Positions 50,769 through 60,965 are shown, numbered from the stretch's first letter. The stretch is DNA of 64,000 bases from an uncultured Hyphomonas sp. (GCF_963678195.1 NZ_OY782759.1:1-64000), one strand, 5' to 3'. Notes: generated from the letters alone by a model not told the origin. Translations and numbers: made by a program.

Positions 50769-51407
50769 ATGGCCAAATTGAAATTCTATACCAACCCTAT
50801 GTCGCGCGGCCGGATGGTCCGCTGGATGCTGGAAGAAGTCGGCGCACCCTATGAGGTGGAATACCTCACCTATGACGGCACAATGAAAGCGCCGGAATAC
50901 CTGGCCATCAATCCGATGGGCAAGGTGCCTGCCATCGTGCATGGTGAGCAGGTCGTCACCGAATGTGCCGCCATCTGCGCTTATCTCGCAGACGCCTTCC
51001 CGGAGGCCGGACTCGCCCCGCCTGTGGACCGCCGCGCATCTTATTATCGCTGGCTTTTCTTCGCTGCAGGGCCCGTGGAATCGGCAGTGACCAACCGGGC
51101 GCTCGGCTTCACGGTAAATGAAGACCAGAAGAGAATGGCCGGTTATGGCGCGTTCGAAGATATGTACGAGGTTCTGATCAAAGTCATCTCCGGCGCCAGC
51201 CCGTATCTGTGCGGCGACCAGTTTACCGCCGCCGACGTCTATCTCGGGGCGCAGGTCGGTTGGGGACTGCAGTTCGGCTCCATGCCAGCAAACGATATCC
51301 TCGCCGCTTACTGGAGCCGCCTCGAATCCCGGCCCGCCTGGATACGTGCCGGGGAACTCGATGATGCGGCCGGTGCCGAGATGGGCATGCCGCCTGCGGG
51401 CAGCTGA
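50769..51407 (+). CDS. glutathione S-transferase family protein
   Basis: A 212-residue cytosolic GST. The N-terminal thioredoxin-like domain carries KFYTNPMSRGRMVRWMLEEVG with the Ser/Arg catalytic region, NPMGKVPAIVHGEQVVTECAA with the cis-Pro and the GSH gamma-glutamyl contact (E-C instead of ES). The helical C-terminal half includes GDQFTAADVYLGAQVGWG. Substrate is unknown; detoxification is inferred from family. It is the only plus-strand gene between purH/lipoprotein and sdhC. Confidence 0.92.
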   Translation: MAKLKFYTNPMSRGRMVRWMLEEVGAPYEVEYLTYDGTMKAPEYLAINPMGKVPAIVHGEQVVTECAAICAYLADAFPEAGLAPPVDRRASYYRWLFFAAGPVESAVTNRALGFTVNEDQKRMAGYGAFEDMYEVLIKVISGASPYLCGDQFTAADVYLGAQVGWGLQFGSMPANDILAAYWSRLESRPAWIRAGELDDAAGAEMGMPPAGS

Positions 51408-51420
51408 TCAGAGGCGCAGA

Positions 51421-52938
51421 TCAGATTTCCTGATTGTAGGCGCCGACTTCCGGGTGCTTGCCGAGGCGCGGTTTGATTTCCTTGTGGAAGAGATCGCGCA
51501 TGTCGTCTTCGCTGGCCATGGATTCGACCACGACGACGAGTTCCGGTTTGTTCGAAGAGGCCCGGATCAGAACCCAGCTGCCATCTTCCAGTGTCACGCG
51601 GGCGCCGTTCACGGTGTTCACGTCGACCACTTTGCGGCCCAGGATCTCCGTGCCGTTCAGGCCTTCATATTCTTCGACCATCTTGTCGACGATGCCGTAC
51701 TTGGTTTCGTCATCGCAATGCGGCGACATGGTGAGCGAGGTCCAGGCCGTGCCCAATTCGCCTTTCAGCTCCGCCATCGTCTTGCCGGGGTTGCGGTCCA
51801 GCATCTGCAGCACGGCTTTCGCAGCGACGAGGCCGCAATCATAGCCGAGCCCGATCGGCGGGCGGAAAAAGAAGTGGCCGGACTTTTCAAAGCCCGCCAG
51901 CGCGCCGAGTTCATTGGTGCGGCGCTTGATGTAGGAATGTCCGGTCTTGTAGTAATCAACCGTCGCGCCATTTTCCTTCAGCACGGGGTCGGTCTTGTAG
52001 AGGCCGGTCGATTTCACATCGACCACGAATTTCGAGTCCGGATATTGTTTCGACAGGTCGCGGGCCAGCATCAGGCCGATCTTGTCGGCAAAGATCTCCT
52101 CGCCTGTATTGTCGACGACGCCGCAACGGTCCCCGTCCCCGTCAAAGCCGAGCGCGACATCGGCGCCATGCTCGCGCACGGCAGCCGCCATGGCGTGCAG
52201 CATTTCGGAATCTTCCGGGTTTGGATTGTATTTCGGGAAGGTCATGTCGAGATTGCAGTCCATCTCGATAACCTCTGCGCCCATGGCACGCAGCGCATCC
52301 GGCGCAAATGCCCCGGCCGTGCCGTTGCCGCAGGCAGCAATAACGCGCAGCGGACGCGACAGCTTCACGCCGTCAGCAACCGAAGCGATGTATTTCTCGC
52401 GAATGCCTTCGATACGATAATGCTTGCCGCCGTCGCGTTCCACAAAGGCGCCGCCCATGACGATGTCCTTCAGGCGGCCCATTTCTTCCGGCCCGAAGGT
52501 CAGCGGCTTGTTGGCGCCCATCTTCACGCCGGTCCAGCCGTTTTCATTGTGGCTGGCCGTGACCATGGCGCAGCACGGCGCGTCCAGTTCGAACTGGCTC
52601 CAGTAAACCATCGGCGACAGAGCCAGGCCGACATCCATCACTTCGCACCCGCCCTGCGTCAGGCCCAGGATCAGCGCGTTCTTGATCGGCTGGCTGATGG
52701 AACGGAAATCGTGGCCGGTCACCACTTTCGGCTCGACGCCCAGCTCATGGAACAGCGTTGCCATGCCAAGGCCGAGCGCCTGCACGCCGGTGAGGTTCAG
52801 CTCCGGGGCTTTTTCCTTGCCGATGCCATTGAACCACCAGCGGGCGTCGTATTCGCGAAAGCCTGTCGGCTTCACCAGTGGCAGCACTTCGAACTCAAAT
52901 GTGTTCGGAGCGATGTCAGCGAGCGGTTTCGGCATCAT
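51421..52938 (-). CDS. phosphomannomutase/phosphoglucomutase
   Basis: The enzyme has 505 residues from the ATG at 52938 (MMPKPLADIAP), which follows GGAG; an ATG at 52998 adds 20 unlikely residues. It should interconvert 1- and 6-phosphates of mannose or glucose. The phosphoserine loop is TASHNENGWTGVK with Ser129, the magnesium loop is D266-G-D268-G-D270-R271, sugar recognition is GFEKSGHFFF, and the C-terminal phosphate site is IRASSNKPELVV. It feeds GDP-mannose or UDP-glucose synthesis, matching the surface-sugar genes nearby. Confidence 0.93.
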   Translation of the reverse strand: MMPKPLADIAPNTFEFEVLPLVKPTGFREYDARWWFNGIGKEKAPELNLTGVQALGLGMATLFHELGVEPKVVTGHDFRSISQPIKNALILGLTQGGCEVMDVGLALSPMVYWSQFELDAPCCAMVTASHNENGWTGVKMGANKPLTFGPEEMGRLKDIVMGGAFVERDGGKHYRIEGIREKYIASVADGVKLSRPLRVIAACGNGTAGAFAPDALRAMGAEVIEMDCNLDMTFPKYNPNPEDSEMLHAMAAAVREHGADVALGFDGDGDRCGVVDNTGEEIFADKIGLMLARDLSKQYPDSKFVVDVKSTGLYKTDPVLKENGATVDYYKTGHSYIKRRTNELGALAGFEKSGHFFFRPPIGLGYDCGLVAAKAVLQMLDRNPGKTMAELKGELGTAWTSLTMSPHCDDETKYGIVDKMVEEYEGLNGTEILGRKVVDVNTVNGARVTLEDGSWVLIRASSNKPELVVVVESMASEDDMRDLFHKEIKPRLGKHPEVGAYNQEI

Positions 52939-53030
52939 GTCGTAAATCTCCACGGGGTTTCGTGTGCGTGTTGAACACTGTTGCATCAGTTTCCGCAACC
53001 GGATGCAGGTTTCACACCAGTTTCAGATCG

Positions 53031-53750
53031 TTAACGCCCGGTGCGGTGCGCCGAAAGAAAACCCGCGATCCAGCGCGCAACAAGCTGATTGTCATCAGCG
53101 ATCTGCAACGATTCAACGGCCGGATCTGTCGCAGCGCCAAGCCGTTCTCTGCGGGAGCGATATAGCGCCGCAGAAAAGGCATCTGAAAACTCCGGATGGC
53201 ATTGGAAGCTGATGGCGGGGCTGTCCGCATAGTAGAGGCCGGCAAATGGGGTGAAGTCCGATTTCGCGATCACTTCAGCGCCAGGCGGCAGCGCGACGAC
53301 CTGATCCTGATGGCTGGCCGCGATGGAGATCGTCTTCGGACACGTATCCGCCGGCAGGCCCGGACAGGCCAGCACGTCATAGGTGTGGCGGCCCGCCGCA
53401 AATCCCTTGGGAGACTTGATGACCTTTCCGCCCAGCGCTTCGGCCAGCGCCTGGTGACCGAAGCAGATGCCGATCTGAGGCACATGAACGTCAGCCGCCG
53501 CACGAATGAACTCCAGCAACGGGGCGATCCATGGCAGGTCGTCATAGACACCGGATGCAGACCCCGTCAGCAGCACCGCCTCCAATGAGGCCGGATCCGG
53601 CAAGCGCTCACCCTTGATCACAGAAATGGTCTCAAACGTCATGTTCGGATCAATCGCGCTGAACATGCGGCGGAACATGGCGGGGTAATCCTCGAAATCC
53701 CCGCGGATCGGCTCCGGGACGAGGCCGGTTTCGATAATGGTCAGTTTCAT
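53031..53750 (-). CDS. class I glutamine amidotransferase (stand-alone GATase1)
   Basis: A 239-residue soluble protein with the Cys-His-Glu triad: C96 in GICFGHQALAEALGG, H185 and E187 in FQCHPEFSDAF. The GSASGVYDDLPW and SHQDQVV segments are those of stand-alone GMP-synthase-like amidotransferases. Such enzymes hydrolyse gamma-glutamyl bonds (for example PuuD- or YfeJ-like roles); the substrate is not known. It begins 6 bp after the ABC exporter gene. Confidence 0.9.
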   Translation of the reverse strand: MKLTIIETGLVPEPIRGDFEDYPAMFRRMFSAIDPNMTFETISVIKGERLPDPASLEAVLLTGSASGVYDDLPWIAPLLEFIRAAADVHVPQIGICFGHQALAEALGGKVIKSPKGFAAGRHTYDVLACPGLPADTCPKTISIAASHQDQVVALPPGAEVIAKSDFTPFAGLYYADSPAISFQCHPEFSDAFSAALYRSRRERLGAATDPAVESLQIADDNQLVARWIAGFLSAHRTGR

Positions 53751-53756
53751 GAGGCC

Positions 53757-55616
53757 CTACTCCGCCGCAACTTCGCCGTCTGCCTGTTCCGGGTCCACCA
53801 GGAAGCCCCCGGACTGGCGCGCCCAGAGCTCGGAATAAAGCCCGTTCGCCGCCACAAGATCCGCATGGCCCCCCTGCTCGACGATCTGCCCCTTGTCGAG
53901 CACGATCAGCCGGTCCATCGCGGCGATGGTCGACAGGCGGTGCGCGATGGCAATCACGGTCTTGCCCTCCATCAGTTCGAACAGTTTCTCCTGGATCACG
54001 GCCTCCACTTCGGAATCGAGCGCGGAGGTCGCCTCATCCAGGATCAGCACCGGCGCATCCTTCAGGAAGATGCGGGCAATCGCGATCCGCTGGCGCTGGC
54101 CACCGGACAGTTTCACGCCGCGCTCACCGACATGCGCATCGAGGCCGCGGCGACCTTTGGAATCTTCCAGCTCGTTGATGAAATCGATGGCAGCGGCTTT
54201 TTTACACGCCGTCAGGATCTCGGCATCGCTGGCACCCGGGCGGCCATAGGCGATGTTTTCCCGGATGGAACGGTGCAGGAGCGAGGTGTCCTGCGTGACC
54301 ACCCCGATCTGTGCCCGGAGCGAATCCTGCGTCACGTGCGAAACATCGTGTCCGTCCAGCAGGACGGCGCCGCTTTCCGTTTCATAGAAGCGCAACAGCA
54401 AATTCGTCAGCGTTGTCTTGCCTGCGCCGGACCGGCCAACAAGACCGATTTTCTCGCCCGGCCGGATGGAGAGGGAAAAGTCCTCAATCACGCCGGACCC
54501 TTTGCCATAGTGAAACCCGACCTTCCGGAACTCGATGGCACCCTGCCCACGCGGCAGGTCTTCCGCATCGGGTGCATCGGACACTGCGACCGGGTGGTTG
54601 AGCATCGTCTTGCCGTCGAAGACCACGCCGATATTCTCGAAGAGGCCCGCCACTTCCCACATGATCCATTGCGACATGGACTTGATGCGCAGGGTCAGGC
54701 CGATCGCAGCCGCCACGGCCCCCGCGCCGATCAGATTTCCCATCCACAGATAGATACCGACCGCGCCGACCAGAAAGACCAGCAGCGAATTGTTGAGGTA
54801 CACAATGAAGTTGAAGCCGGTGACGTAGCGCATCTGCCGGTACACCGTCTGCAGGAAGCCCTGCATACTGTCCTTCGCATAAGCCTCTTCATGCCCGGCA
54901 TGGGCGAAGAGTTTCACCGTCTGGATATTGGTGTAGCTGTCGACGATGCGCCCGGTCATGACAGAGCGTGCATCGGCCTGCTCCTCCGCCACTTTGCCAA
55001 GGCGCGGCACAAACCAGGCCATGACGAGGCAATAAAGCCCGCCCCAGAGCAGAAAGGGCAGCATCAGCCGCCAGTCGGAAGAAGCCACCAGTACCAGCGC
55101 CGAGACGAAATAAACGATTACGAAGACGAAGACGTCGAGGATCTTCATCACTGCTTCGCGCACAGCGAGCGCCGTCTGCATCACTTTGGTCGCCACCCGG
55201 CCGGCAAACTCGTTGCCGAAGAAATTCATCGACTGGCCCAGCATCTGCCGGTGCATGCGCCAGCGCGCGCTCATCGGCACATTGCCCATCAGCCCCTGAT
55301 AAACGATCAGCGCATGGATCAATGTCGCAAGCGGCAGCGCCACCAGGACCACGCCCGCCATAAGGGCAAGGCGCGTGCCTTCGCGCTGAAGGAAACCTTC
55401 ACGGTCCGCCGAGGAAAGCCAGTCGACAATCCCGCCAAGGAAGCCGAACAGCGTCACCTCCCCCACAGCGATGATCGCGGTCAGGACGGCCGTGACCACC
55501 AGCCATGGCACGGCATCGCGCACATAATACCACACGAAGGGCCAGAAGCCCTGCGGCGGCACATCCAGAGGCGAATCCGGAAACGGAGAGAGGCGGCGTT
55601 CAAAGAAGCGGAACAT
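53757..55616 (-). CDS. ABC exporter half-transporter (permease-ATPase fusion)
   Basis: A 619-residue inner-membrane protein: six membrane helices (about 30-310, MsbA-like) then an ATPase domain. Walker A is GRSGAGKT (394-401), the signature is LSGGQRQRIAIAR, Walker B is VLILDEATSALDSE, and the H-loop is IAHRLSTIA. It works as a homodimer or with another half. An unusual detail is FPDSPLDVPPQGFWPFVWYYVR at the N-terminus, typical of a proteobacterial group of uncharacterised exporters. Substrate unknown; lipid or drug export is possible. Confidence 0.93.
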   Translation of the reverse strand: MFRFFERRLSPFPDSPLDVPPQGFWPFVWYYVRDAVPWLVVTAVLTAIIAVGEVTLFGFLGGIVDWLSSADREGFLQREGTRLALMAGVVLVALPLATLIHALIVYQGLMGNVPMSARWRMHRQMLGQSMNFFGNEFAGRVATKVMQTALAVREAVMKILDVFVFVIVYFVSALVLVASSDWRLMLPFLLWGGLYCLVMAWFVPRLGKVAEEQADARSVMTGRIVDSYTNIQTVKLFAHAGHEEAYAKDSMQGFLQTVYRQMRYVTGFNFIVYLNNSLLVFLVGAVGIYLWMGNLIGAGAVAAAIGLTLRIKSMSQWIMWEVAGLFENIGVVFDGKTMLNHPVAVSDAPDAEDLPRGQGAIEFRKVGFHYGKGSGVIEDFSLSIRPGEKIGLVGRSGAGKTTLTNLLLRFYETESGAVLLDGHDVSHVTQDSLRAQIGVVTQDTSLLHRSIRENIAYGRPGASDAEILTACKKAAAIDFINELEDSKGRRGLDAHVGERGVKLSGGQRQRIAIARIFLKDAPVLILDEATSALDSEVEAVIQEKLFELMEGKTVIAIAHRLSTIAAMDRLIVLDKGQIVEQGGHADLVAANGLYSELWARQSGGFLVDPEQADGEVAAE

Positions 55617-55687
55617 GGCCAGCCCATTTGGCGCGCCACTCGACCGGGCACAAGCCCGGCCGGAACAATTTTAAAGACCTGTCGCAA

Positions 55688-57439
55688 TCAGGGCGCAGGC
55701 GCGCTTTCCGGAGCCGCCGTCTGCACAAGTTGGGCGTCGATCCAGTCATGGATCTGGTGGTCCAGGACATCCATCGGCACAGCGCCCTGAGCCAGCACGG
55801 CATCATGGAAGGCGCGAATATCGAACGCATCGCCTAGAGCCTCTTCCGCCTGATGACGCAGGTTCAGGATTTTCAGTTCACCGATCTTGTAGGCCGTCGC
55901 CTGTCCCGGCCAGCCCATATAGCGGGTCACTTCATTCTGGATGTTCAGCGGCGCGAGGGCGGAGTTCTCGTTGAAACAGGTCTCGGCCTCTTCCCGAGTC
56001 CACCCATACCAATGCAGGCCCGTATCGGCGACGAGCCGGCAGGCCCGCCACATCTCCATGGAAAGCCCGCCGAACCGCTCATACGGCGTCTCATTAATGC
56101 CGGCTTCCATTGCGAGGTGCTCGGCATAAAGCGCCCAGCCTTCCCCGAAGGCGGTGGCGTAATATTGCTGGCGGAAGCGCGGTTGGCGCTCCATTTCCAT
56201 AGCGAGCATGATCTGCAGATGGTGCCCCGGCACAGCTTCATGCGCAGACAGGGCCGGCAGTTCATACAAGGGGCGCTGGTCCAACGCATATGTATTGACC
56301 AGATAAGTGCCCGACCGGTCCTCAGCCGGATCCCCTTCGACATAGCGGCCAGATGTGTAGCCAGGAGCAATTGCTGCCGGCACTGGCTGCACACCATACC
56401 AATGATGCGGCAGCTTGCTGAAATAGTCCGGCAGGATGGCGTCCAGCTTCGCGGCGACCTCTTTTGCCCGGTCCATCAGTTCCTCAGGCGTTTTCGCGTA
56501 GAACCCCGGGTCCGTTCGCAGGAAGGTGAGGAAATCCTTGAAATCTCCCTCGAAATGGATCTCCTCCAGAATGGCTTCCATCTCGGCGCGGATGCGAGCG
56601 ACTTCCGCCTCACCGAGCGCATGGATCTCTTCCGGGGAATAGCCGGCACCAGCGGTATGCTGCTCAATCGCGGCGGCATAGACCTCCTTGCCGCCCGGCA
56701 GGTTGGCGATACCGGCCCCTTCCCGCGTATTCGGCGCATACTCTTCTTCGATGAAGGTCAGCGTCTTCCTGTAGGCCGAGATGGCATTGGCCACCGCCGT
56801 CAGCCCATCCGTCTTCAGGCGTGAAGCGACGGCCGGGTCCATGTCCGATGGCAGGTTGAGGAATGGAACGTACAGACCGCTTGCGCTCGGATCGTCACTG
56901 ATCTGCTCGCGAATCTGGTCGGTGGACACTTTCAGCGGATCAGCATGCGCCACCCAGCCGGTGGCCAGGCCCCGGCGCATGTTCTGGACATTTTCAGCGA
57001 AATAACGCGGCACGTCGTTCAGGCGGGAAATCCAGGCATCGCCTTCGGCCTCGGTCGAGATCGTGGTCTGCATAGCTGCAAAGATCGGTTCAGCCTGAAA
57101 GCCCCAGTCGCCGGTAAAGGGGATTCGCGCCGCATCATAGCGGGCGTCATCGATGTCCACCGCCAGAAGCCGCTCCAGAATGGCCTGGTCGGTGGTCCGG
57201 TCCGTTTCCAGCGCAGCGATCTCATCGCGAAGAGCTTCGGCCCGCGCCGCGCGCTCTGCCACGGCTTCAGGTGAGACTTTTCCCCAGGTCGACGGGGTTT
57301 CCCCGGCGGCACGTGCCGCTTCCGCCGGATTTGTGTCACGGACATACGCCTCATATTCGGCGATCAAGTCATCCATCGGATCGGCGAATGCAGCAGGGGT
57401 GAGCAGAAAAAGGGCCACAAGCCACAGAAATCGTTTCAT
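55688..57439 (-). CDS. DUF885 family metallopeptidase-like protein (second paralogue)
   Basis: A 583-residue exported protein from the ATG at 57439 (MKRFLWLVALFLLTPAAFA signal, no lipobox) with GGAG upstream. The zinc-type motif H400-E401-A-V-P-G-H406-H407 is in LSAHEAVPGHHLQIML, followed by YATAFGEGWALYAEHLA and EVTRYMGWPGQATAYKIGE. It shares the architecture of the DUF885 lipoprotein at 33320-35197 but is soluble-periplasmic rather than lipid-anchored. It is divergent from sdhC and 71 bp upstream of the ABC exporter gene. Confidence 0.88.
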   Translation of the reverse strand: MKRFLWLVALFLLTPAAFADPMDDLIAEYEAYVRDTNPAEAARAAGETPSTWGKVSPEAVAERAARAEALRDEIAALETDRTTDQAILERLLAVDIDDARYDAARIPFTGDWGFQAEPIFAAMQTTISTEAEGDAWISRLNDVPRYFAENVQNMRRGLATGWVAHADPLKVSTDQIREQISDDPSASGLYVPFLNLPSDMDPAVASRLKTDGLTAVANAISAYRKTLTFIEEEYAPNTREGAGIANLPGGKEVYAAAIEQHTAGAGYSPEEIHALGEAEVARIRAEMEAILEEIHFEGDFKDFLTFLRTDPGFYAKTPEELMDRAKEVAAKLDAILPDYFSKLPHHWYGVQPVPAAIAPGYTSGRYVEGDPAEDRSGTYLVNTYALDQRPLYELPALSAHEAVPGHHLQIMLAMEMERQPRFRQQYYATAFGEGWALYAEHLAMEAGINETPYERFGGLSMEMWRACRLVADTGLHWYGWTREEAETCFNENSALAPLNIQNEVTRYMGWPGQATAYKIGELKILNLRHQAEEALGDAFDIRAFHDAVLAQGAVPMDVLDHQIHDWIDAQLVQTAAPESAPAP

Positions 57440-57465
57440 ATTGTCACTCCAATACGCGCCGTGCG

Positions 57466-57493
57466 TTGACAGGATCATAGAGACTCCTAGAAC
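57466..57493 (+). promoter_or_regulatory. sigma70-type promoter candidate for sdhCDAB
   Basis: TTGACA at 57466-57471, 16 bases, TAGAAC at 57488-57493, about 55 bp before the sdhC ATG in the gap shared with the divergent DUF885 gene. Confidence 0.45.
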
Positions 57494-57547
57494 CGCAAGC
57501 CAAGCACTTGAGTGAAACTCTTACATCCATCGGAAGGTGTCCTTCGC

Positions 57548-57946
57548 ATGTCAGGATCGTCCGGGGCTGATGCCCGCCCGCTGTCGCCACACCTCCAGGT
57601 CTGGCGTCCCCATGCCACCATGGCCGCTTCGATCACCCACCGCATCACAGGCCTTGCCCTTTATTTCGGCACCTTCCTGATCGCCGGCTGGATCATCGCC
57701 CTGGCCACGGGTGCCGAGTGTTACGACACCATCGAGGGGATCCTGTTCTCCTGGGTCGGCAGCGTGATTCTCTATCTCTGGGCCGTCGCGGTCCTGTTCC
57801 ACCTCGTCAATGGCATCCGCCACCTTCTGTGGGATGGGCCGAATATCGGCTTCGACCCCGGCAAGGCCAGCGCCGTGTCCGTCTTCAACTACGCATTTGC
57901 CATTCTGGGCGCGGCCGCCATCTGGTTCGCCGCCGCCGGACTGTAG
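57548..57946 (+). CDS. sdhC: succinate dehydrogenase cytochrome b556 subunit
   Basis: The 132-residue membrane anchor has three helices. I start at ATG 57548 (MSGSSGADARPLSPHLQVW); a GTG-type extension upstream is unlikely. The signature PLSPHLQVWRPH...SITHRITGLAL is typical, with ubiquinone-site Ser and Arg in that stretch, and VLFHLVNGIRHLLWD holds the heme-ligand region. It binds heme b and ubiquinone with SdhD and holds SdhAB at the inner membrane. sdhD follows 13 bp later. Confidence 0.93.
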   Translation: MSGSSGADARPLSPHLQVWRPHATMAASITHRITGLALYFGTFLIAGWIIALATGAECYDTIEGILFSWVGSVILYLWAVAVLFHLVNGIRHLLWDGPNIGFDPGKASAVSVFNYAFAILGAAAIWFAAAGL

Positions 57947-57959
57947 GAGGCAGAGACCC

Positions 57960-58355
57960 ATGTCGAACAGCCAGTTCCTGACCCCGACCAAAGCCGCCCG
58001 CGGCCTCGGTTCCGCCAAATCCGGCACCCATCACCACATTGGCCAGCGCGTCTCGGCCATTGCCCTGATCTTCCTGGTGCCGTGGTTCCTGTTCTCGGTC
58101 ATCAACGCCGTTCAGGGCGGTGAAGAGGCTGCGATCGAATGGATCGCTCAGCCGCTGCCTGCGATCCTGCTGATCCTGACAGCCGGCGCGACCGTATACC
58201 ATATGCGTCTCGGTATGCAGGTGGTCATCGAAGACTATATTGCGAAGACGGGGATGCGCTCGGCGCTGCTGATCCTGAACAGCTTCGCCTGTATCGCACT
58301 GTTTGCGGCCATCGCCCTTTCGGTCCTGAAACTGTGGATTGGCGCGGGCGCGTAA
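57960..58355 (+). CDS. sdhD: succinate dehydrogenase hydrophobic anchor subunit
   Basis: A 131-residue anchor with three helices. It opens MSNSQFLTPTKAARGLGSAK and has GTHHHIGQRVSAIALIFLVPW in helix 1 and TVYHMRLGMQVVIEDYI in helix 2, where the His is the heme b ligand candidate. A GGAGG ribosome-binding site lies before the ATG. Co-operates with SdhC; the order C-D-A-B is standard. Confidence 0.93.
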   Translation: MSNSQFLTPTKAARGLGSAKSGTHHHIGQRVSAIALIFLVPWFLFSVINAVQGGEEAAIEWIAQPLPAILLILTAGATVYHMRLGMQVVIEDYIAKTGMRSALLILNSFACIALFAAIALSVLKLWIGAGA

Positions 58356-58379
58356 GCGGCCCCGCGGGAGAGTTAGAAT

Positions 58380-60167
58380 ATGAGCACTTATAACTGGATC
58401 GATCACACTTATGACGTCGTGGTTGTCGGCGCGGGCGGTTCCGGCCTGCGCGCAGCCCTCGGCGCGGCTCAGGCCGGGCTGAAAACGGCCTGTATCACCA
58501 AAGTCTTCCCGACCCGCTCGCACACGGTTGCCGCGCAGGGCGGTATCGCCGCCTCGCTCGGCAATATGGGCGAGGATAACTGGCGCTGGCACATGTATGA
58601 CACCGTCAAAGGGTCTGACTGGCTGGGCGACCAGGACGCCATCGAATACCTGACACGCAACGCCCCGAAGGCCGTCTACGAGCTTGAGCACTGGGGCATG
58701 CCCTTCTCGCGGACCGAGGAAGGCAAGATCTACCAGCGCGCCTTTGGCGGCATGACCCGCGACTTCGGCGAAGGCCCCGTGCAGCGCACCTGCGCCGCCG
58801 CCGACCGGACCGGCCACGCCATGCTGCACACGCTTTACGGCCAGTGCGTGCGCGAAGAGACCGAATTCTTCATCGAATACTTCGCCATGGACCTGATCAT
58901 GGACGAGGAAGGCGCCTGCCGCGGTGTCACAGCCTGGAAACTGGACGACGGCACGCTGCACCGCTTCCGCGCCCAGAAGGTCATCCTGGCCACCGGCGGC
59001 TATGGCCGGGCCTTCTTCTCCTGTACCTCCGCCCACACCTGTACGGGCGACGGCAATGCCATGGTGCTGCGCGCCGGCCTGCCGCTGCAGGACATGGAAT
59101 TCGTCCAGTTCCACCCGACCGGCATTTATGGCTCGGGCTGCCTGATCACTGAAGGGTCCCGCGGTGAAGGCGGATACCTGACCAACTCCGAAGGCGAACG
59201 CTTCATGGAGCGTTATGCGCCCAGCGCGAAAGACCTTGCCTCCCGCGATGTTGTCTCCCGCGCCATGACGGTGGAGATCCGCGAAGGCCGCGGTGTCGGC
59301 CCGGAAAAGGATCACATCCACCTGCACCTCGAACACCTCGGCGCCGAAGTGCTGGCCGAGCGCCTGCCGGGTATTTCCGAAACCGCGAAAATCTTCGCCG
59401 GTGTCGATGTCACCAAGGAACCGATCCCGGTTCTGCCGACGGTCCACTACAATATGGGCGGCATTCCGACGAACTATCACGGCGAAGTGCTGACCAAGAA
59501 GAATGGCGATCCGGACTCCATCGTCCCGGGCCTGATGGCCGTTGGCGAAGCAGCCTGCGTGTCTGTGCACGGCGCCAACCGTCTCGGCTCCAACTCGCTG
59601 ATCGACCTCGTCGTGTTCGGACGCGCTGCGGGCCTGCGCTGCGGCGAAACCACGATCGCCGGTGCCACGCAGCCGGAGCTGCCGAAAGGCGCAACCGACA
59701 GCCACCTCGCCCGCCTCGACAAGTTCCGCAACGCATCCGGTGACCAGCCGGTCGCCAAGCTGCGCCTCGAAATGCAGCGCGCCATGCAGAACAACTGCGC
59801 CGTCTTCCGCACCGGCGACGTTCTCAAGGACGGTGTCGATGCAATCGAGGAAGTCTACAAAAAACTGCCAAGCATCGATGTCCAGGACCGCACCATGGTG
59901 TGGAACACAGATCTCGTCGAAGCGCTCGAGTTCGACAACCTCCTCGCTCAGGCGGCTGTCACCGTGAACGGCGCGGCCACCCGCGAGGAGAGCCGCGGCG
60001 CCCATGCCCGCGAGGACTTTGCAGACCGCGACGACGAGAAGTGGATGAAGCACACGCTGGCCTGGAATGACGGCACCGGCAAGGTGACCCTCGATTACCG
60101 CCCTGTGCACGACTACACGATGTCGAACGAAATCAGCTACATCGAGCCGAAGGCCCGGGTTTACTAA
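58380..60167 (+). CDS. sdhA: succinate dehydrogenase flavoprotein subunit
   Basis: The 595-residue catalytic subunit oxidises succinate to fumarate. The FAD dinucleotide motif is [14 protein letters not shown] and the covalent flavin attachment is H48 in [11 protein letters not shown]. Catalytic regions include [28 protein letters not shown], and [15 protein letters not shown] with [15 protein letters not shown], ending [13 protein letters not shown]. Its flavinylation and assembly probably use the DUF1674/SDHAF4-like protein encoded at 36754-36984. Confidence 0.97.
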   Translation: MSTYNWIDHTYDVVVVGAGGSGLRAALGAAQAGLKTACITKVFPTRSHTVAAQGGIAASLGNMGEDNWRWHMYDTVKGSDWLGDQDAIEYLTRNAPKAVYELEHWGMPFSRTEEGKIYQRAFGGMTRDFGEGPVQRTCAAADRTGHAMLHTLYGQCVREETEFFIEYFAMDLIMDEEGACRGVTAWKLDDGTLHRFRAQKVILATGGYGRAFFSCTSAHTCTGDGNAMVLRAGLPLQDMEFVQFHPTGIYGSGCLITEGSRGEGGYLTNSEGERFMERYAPSAKDLASRDVVSRAMTVEIREGRGVGPEKDHIHLHLEHLGAEVLAERLPGISETAKIFAGVDVTKEPIPVLPTVHYNMGGIPTNYHGEVLTKKNGDPDSIVPGLMAVGEAACVSVHGANRLGSNSLIDLVVFGRAAGLRCGETTIAGATQPELPKGATDSHLARLDKFRNASGDQPVAKLRLEMQRAMQNNCAVFRTGDVLKDGVDAIEEVYKKLPSIDVQDRTMVWNTDLVEALEFDNLLAQAAVTVNGAATREESRGAHAREDFADRDDEKWMKHTLAWNDGTGKVTLDYRPVHDYTMSNEISYIEPKARVY

Positions 60168-60182
60168 GAGGACCGCACGAAC

Positions 60183-60965
60183 ATGGTACAGCTTACGCTT
60201 CCCAAGAATTCCACGGTCCGCAAAGGCAAGACCTGGCCGAAGCCGCAGGGCGCGACCAATCTTCGCCAGTTCCGGATCTATCGCTACAACCCGGAAGAAG
60301 GCGGCAATCCGCGCTGGGACACCTATTGGGTGGACATGGACAAGGCCGGGACGATGATCCTGGACGTGCTCCTGTACATCAAGAACAATATCGACCCGAC
60401 GCTGGCCTTCCGCCGCTCCTGCCGGGAAGGTGTCTGCGGCTCCTGCGCGATGAACATCGCCGGGCGCAACACGATCGCCTGCACCAAGGGCTTTGATGAC
60501 CTGCCGAAGGGCGTGATCACGATCAGCCCCCTGCCCTCGCAGCCGGTGGTGCGCGACCTGATCCCGGACCTGACCAATTTCTACGCCCAGCACGCCTATG
60601 TGCAGCCCTTCCTCAAGACCGACACGCCGGCCCCTGAGAAAGAGTGGAAACAGTCCGAGGCTGACCGCGAAGAGCTTAACGGCCTTTACGAGTGCATCCT
60701 CTGCGCTTCCTGCTCAACGTCCTGCCCGTCCTATTGGTGGAATGGCGACAAGTATCTAGGGCCCGCCGCCCTGCTGCAGGCCTATCGCTGGCTGATCGAC
60801 AGCCGCGACGAAGCGACCGGCGAGCGCCTCGACGATCTGGAAGACCCGTTCAAACTGTATCGTTGTCACACGATCATGAACTGTGCGCAGGTCTGCCCGA
60901 AAGGCCTGAACCCGGCCAAGGCCATTGCCAAGATCAAGCACATGATGGTGGAACGCGTCTCCTAA
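60183..60965 (+). CDS. sdhB: succinate dehydrogenase iron-sulfur subunit
   Basis: A 260-residue electron-transfer subunit. The [2Fe-2S] ligands are in [19 protein letters not shown] with a fourth Cys in IACTKG, the [4Fe-4S] site is [16 protein letters not shown], and the [3Fe-4S] site is [17 protein letters not shown]. It passes electrons from SdhA to ubiquinone at SdhCD. The stop overlaps the stop of the convergent acetyltransferase by 3-4 bases. Confidence 0.97.
   Translation: MVQLTLPKNSTVRKGKTWPKPQGATNLRQFRIYRYNPEEGGNPRWDTYWVDMDKAGTMILDVLLYIKNNIDPTLAFRRSCREGVCGSCAMNIAGRNTIACTKGFDDLPKGVITISPLPSQPVVRDLIPDLTNFYAQHAYVQPFLKTDTPAPEKEWKQSEADREELNGLYECILCASCSTSCPSYWWNGDKYLGPAALLQAYRWLIDSRDEATGERLDDLEDPFKLYRCHTIMNCAQVCPKGLNPAKAIAKIKHMMVERVS

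Noticed and set aside
57885-60593. A 902-codon minus-strand frame across sdhD-sdhA-sdhB
   Set aside because: Shadow of strongly supported sdh genes; no protein-like features of its own.
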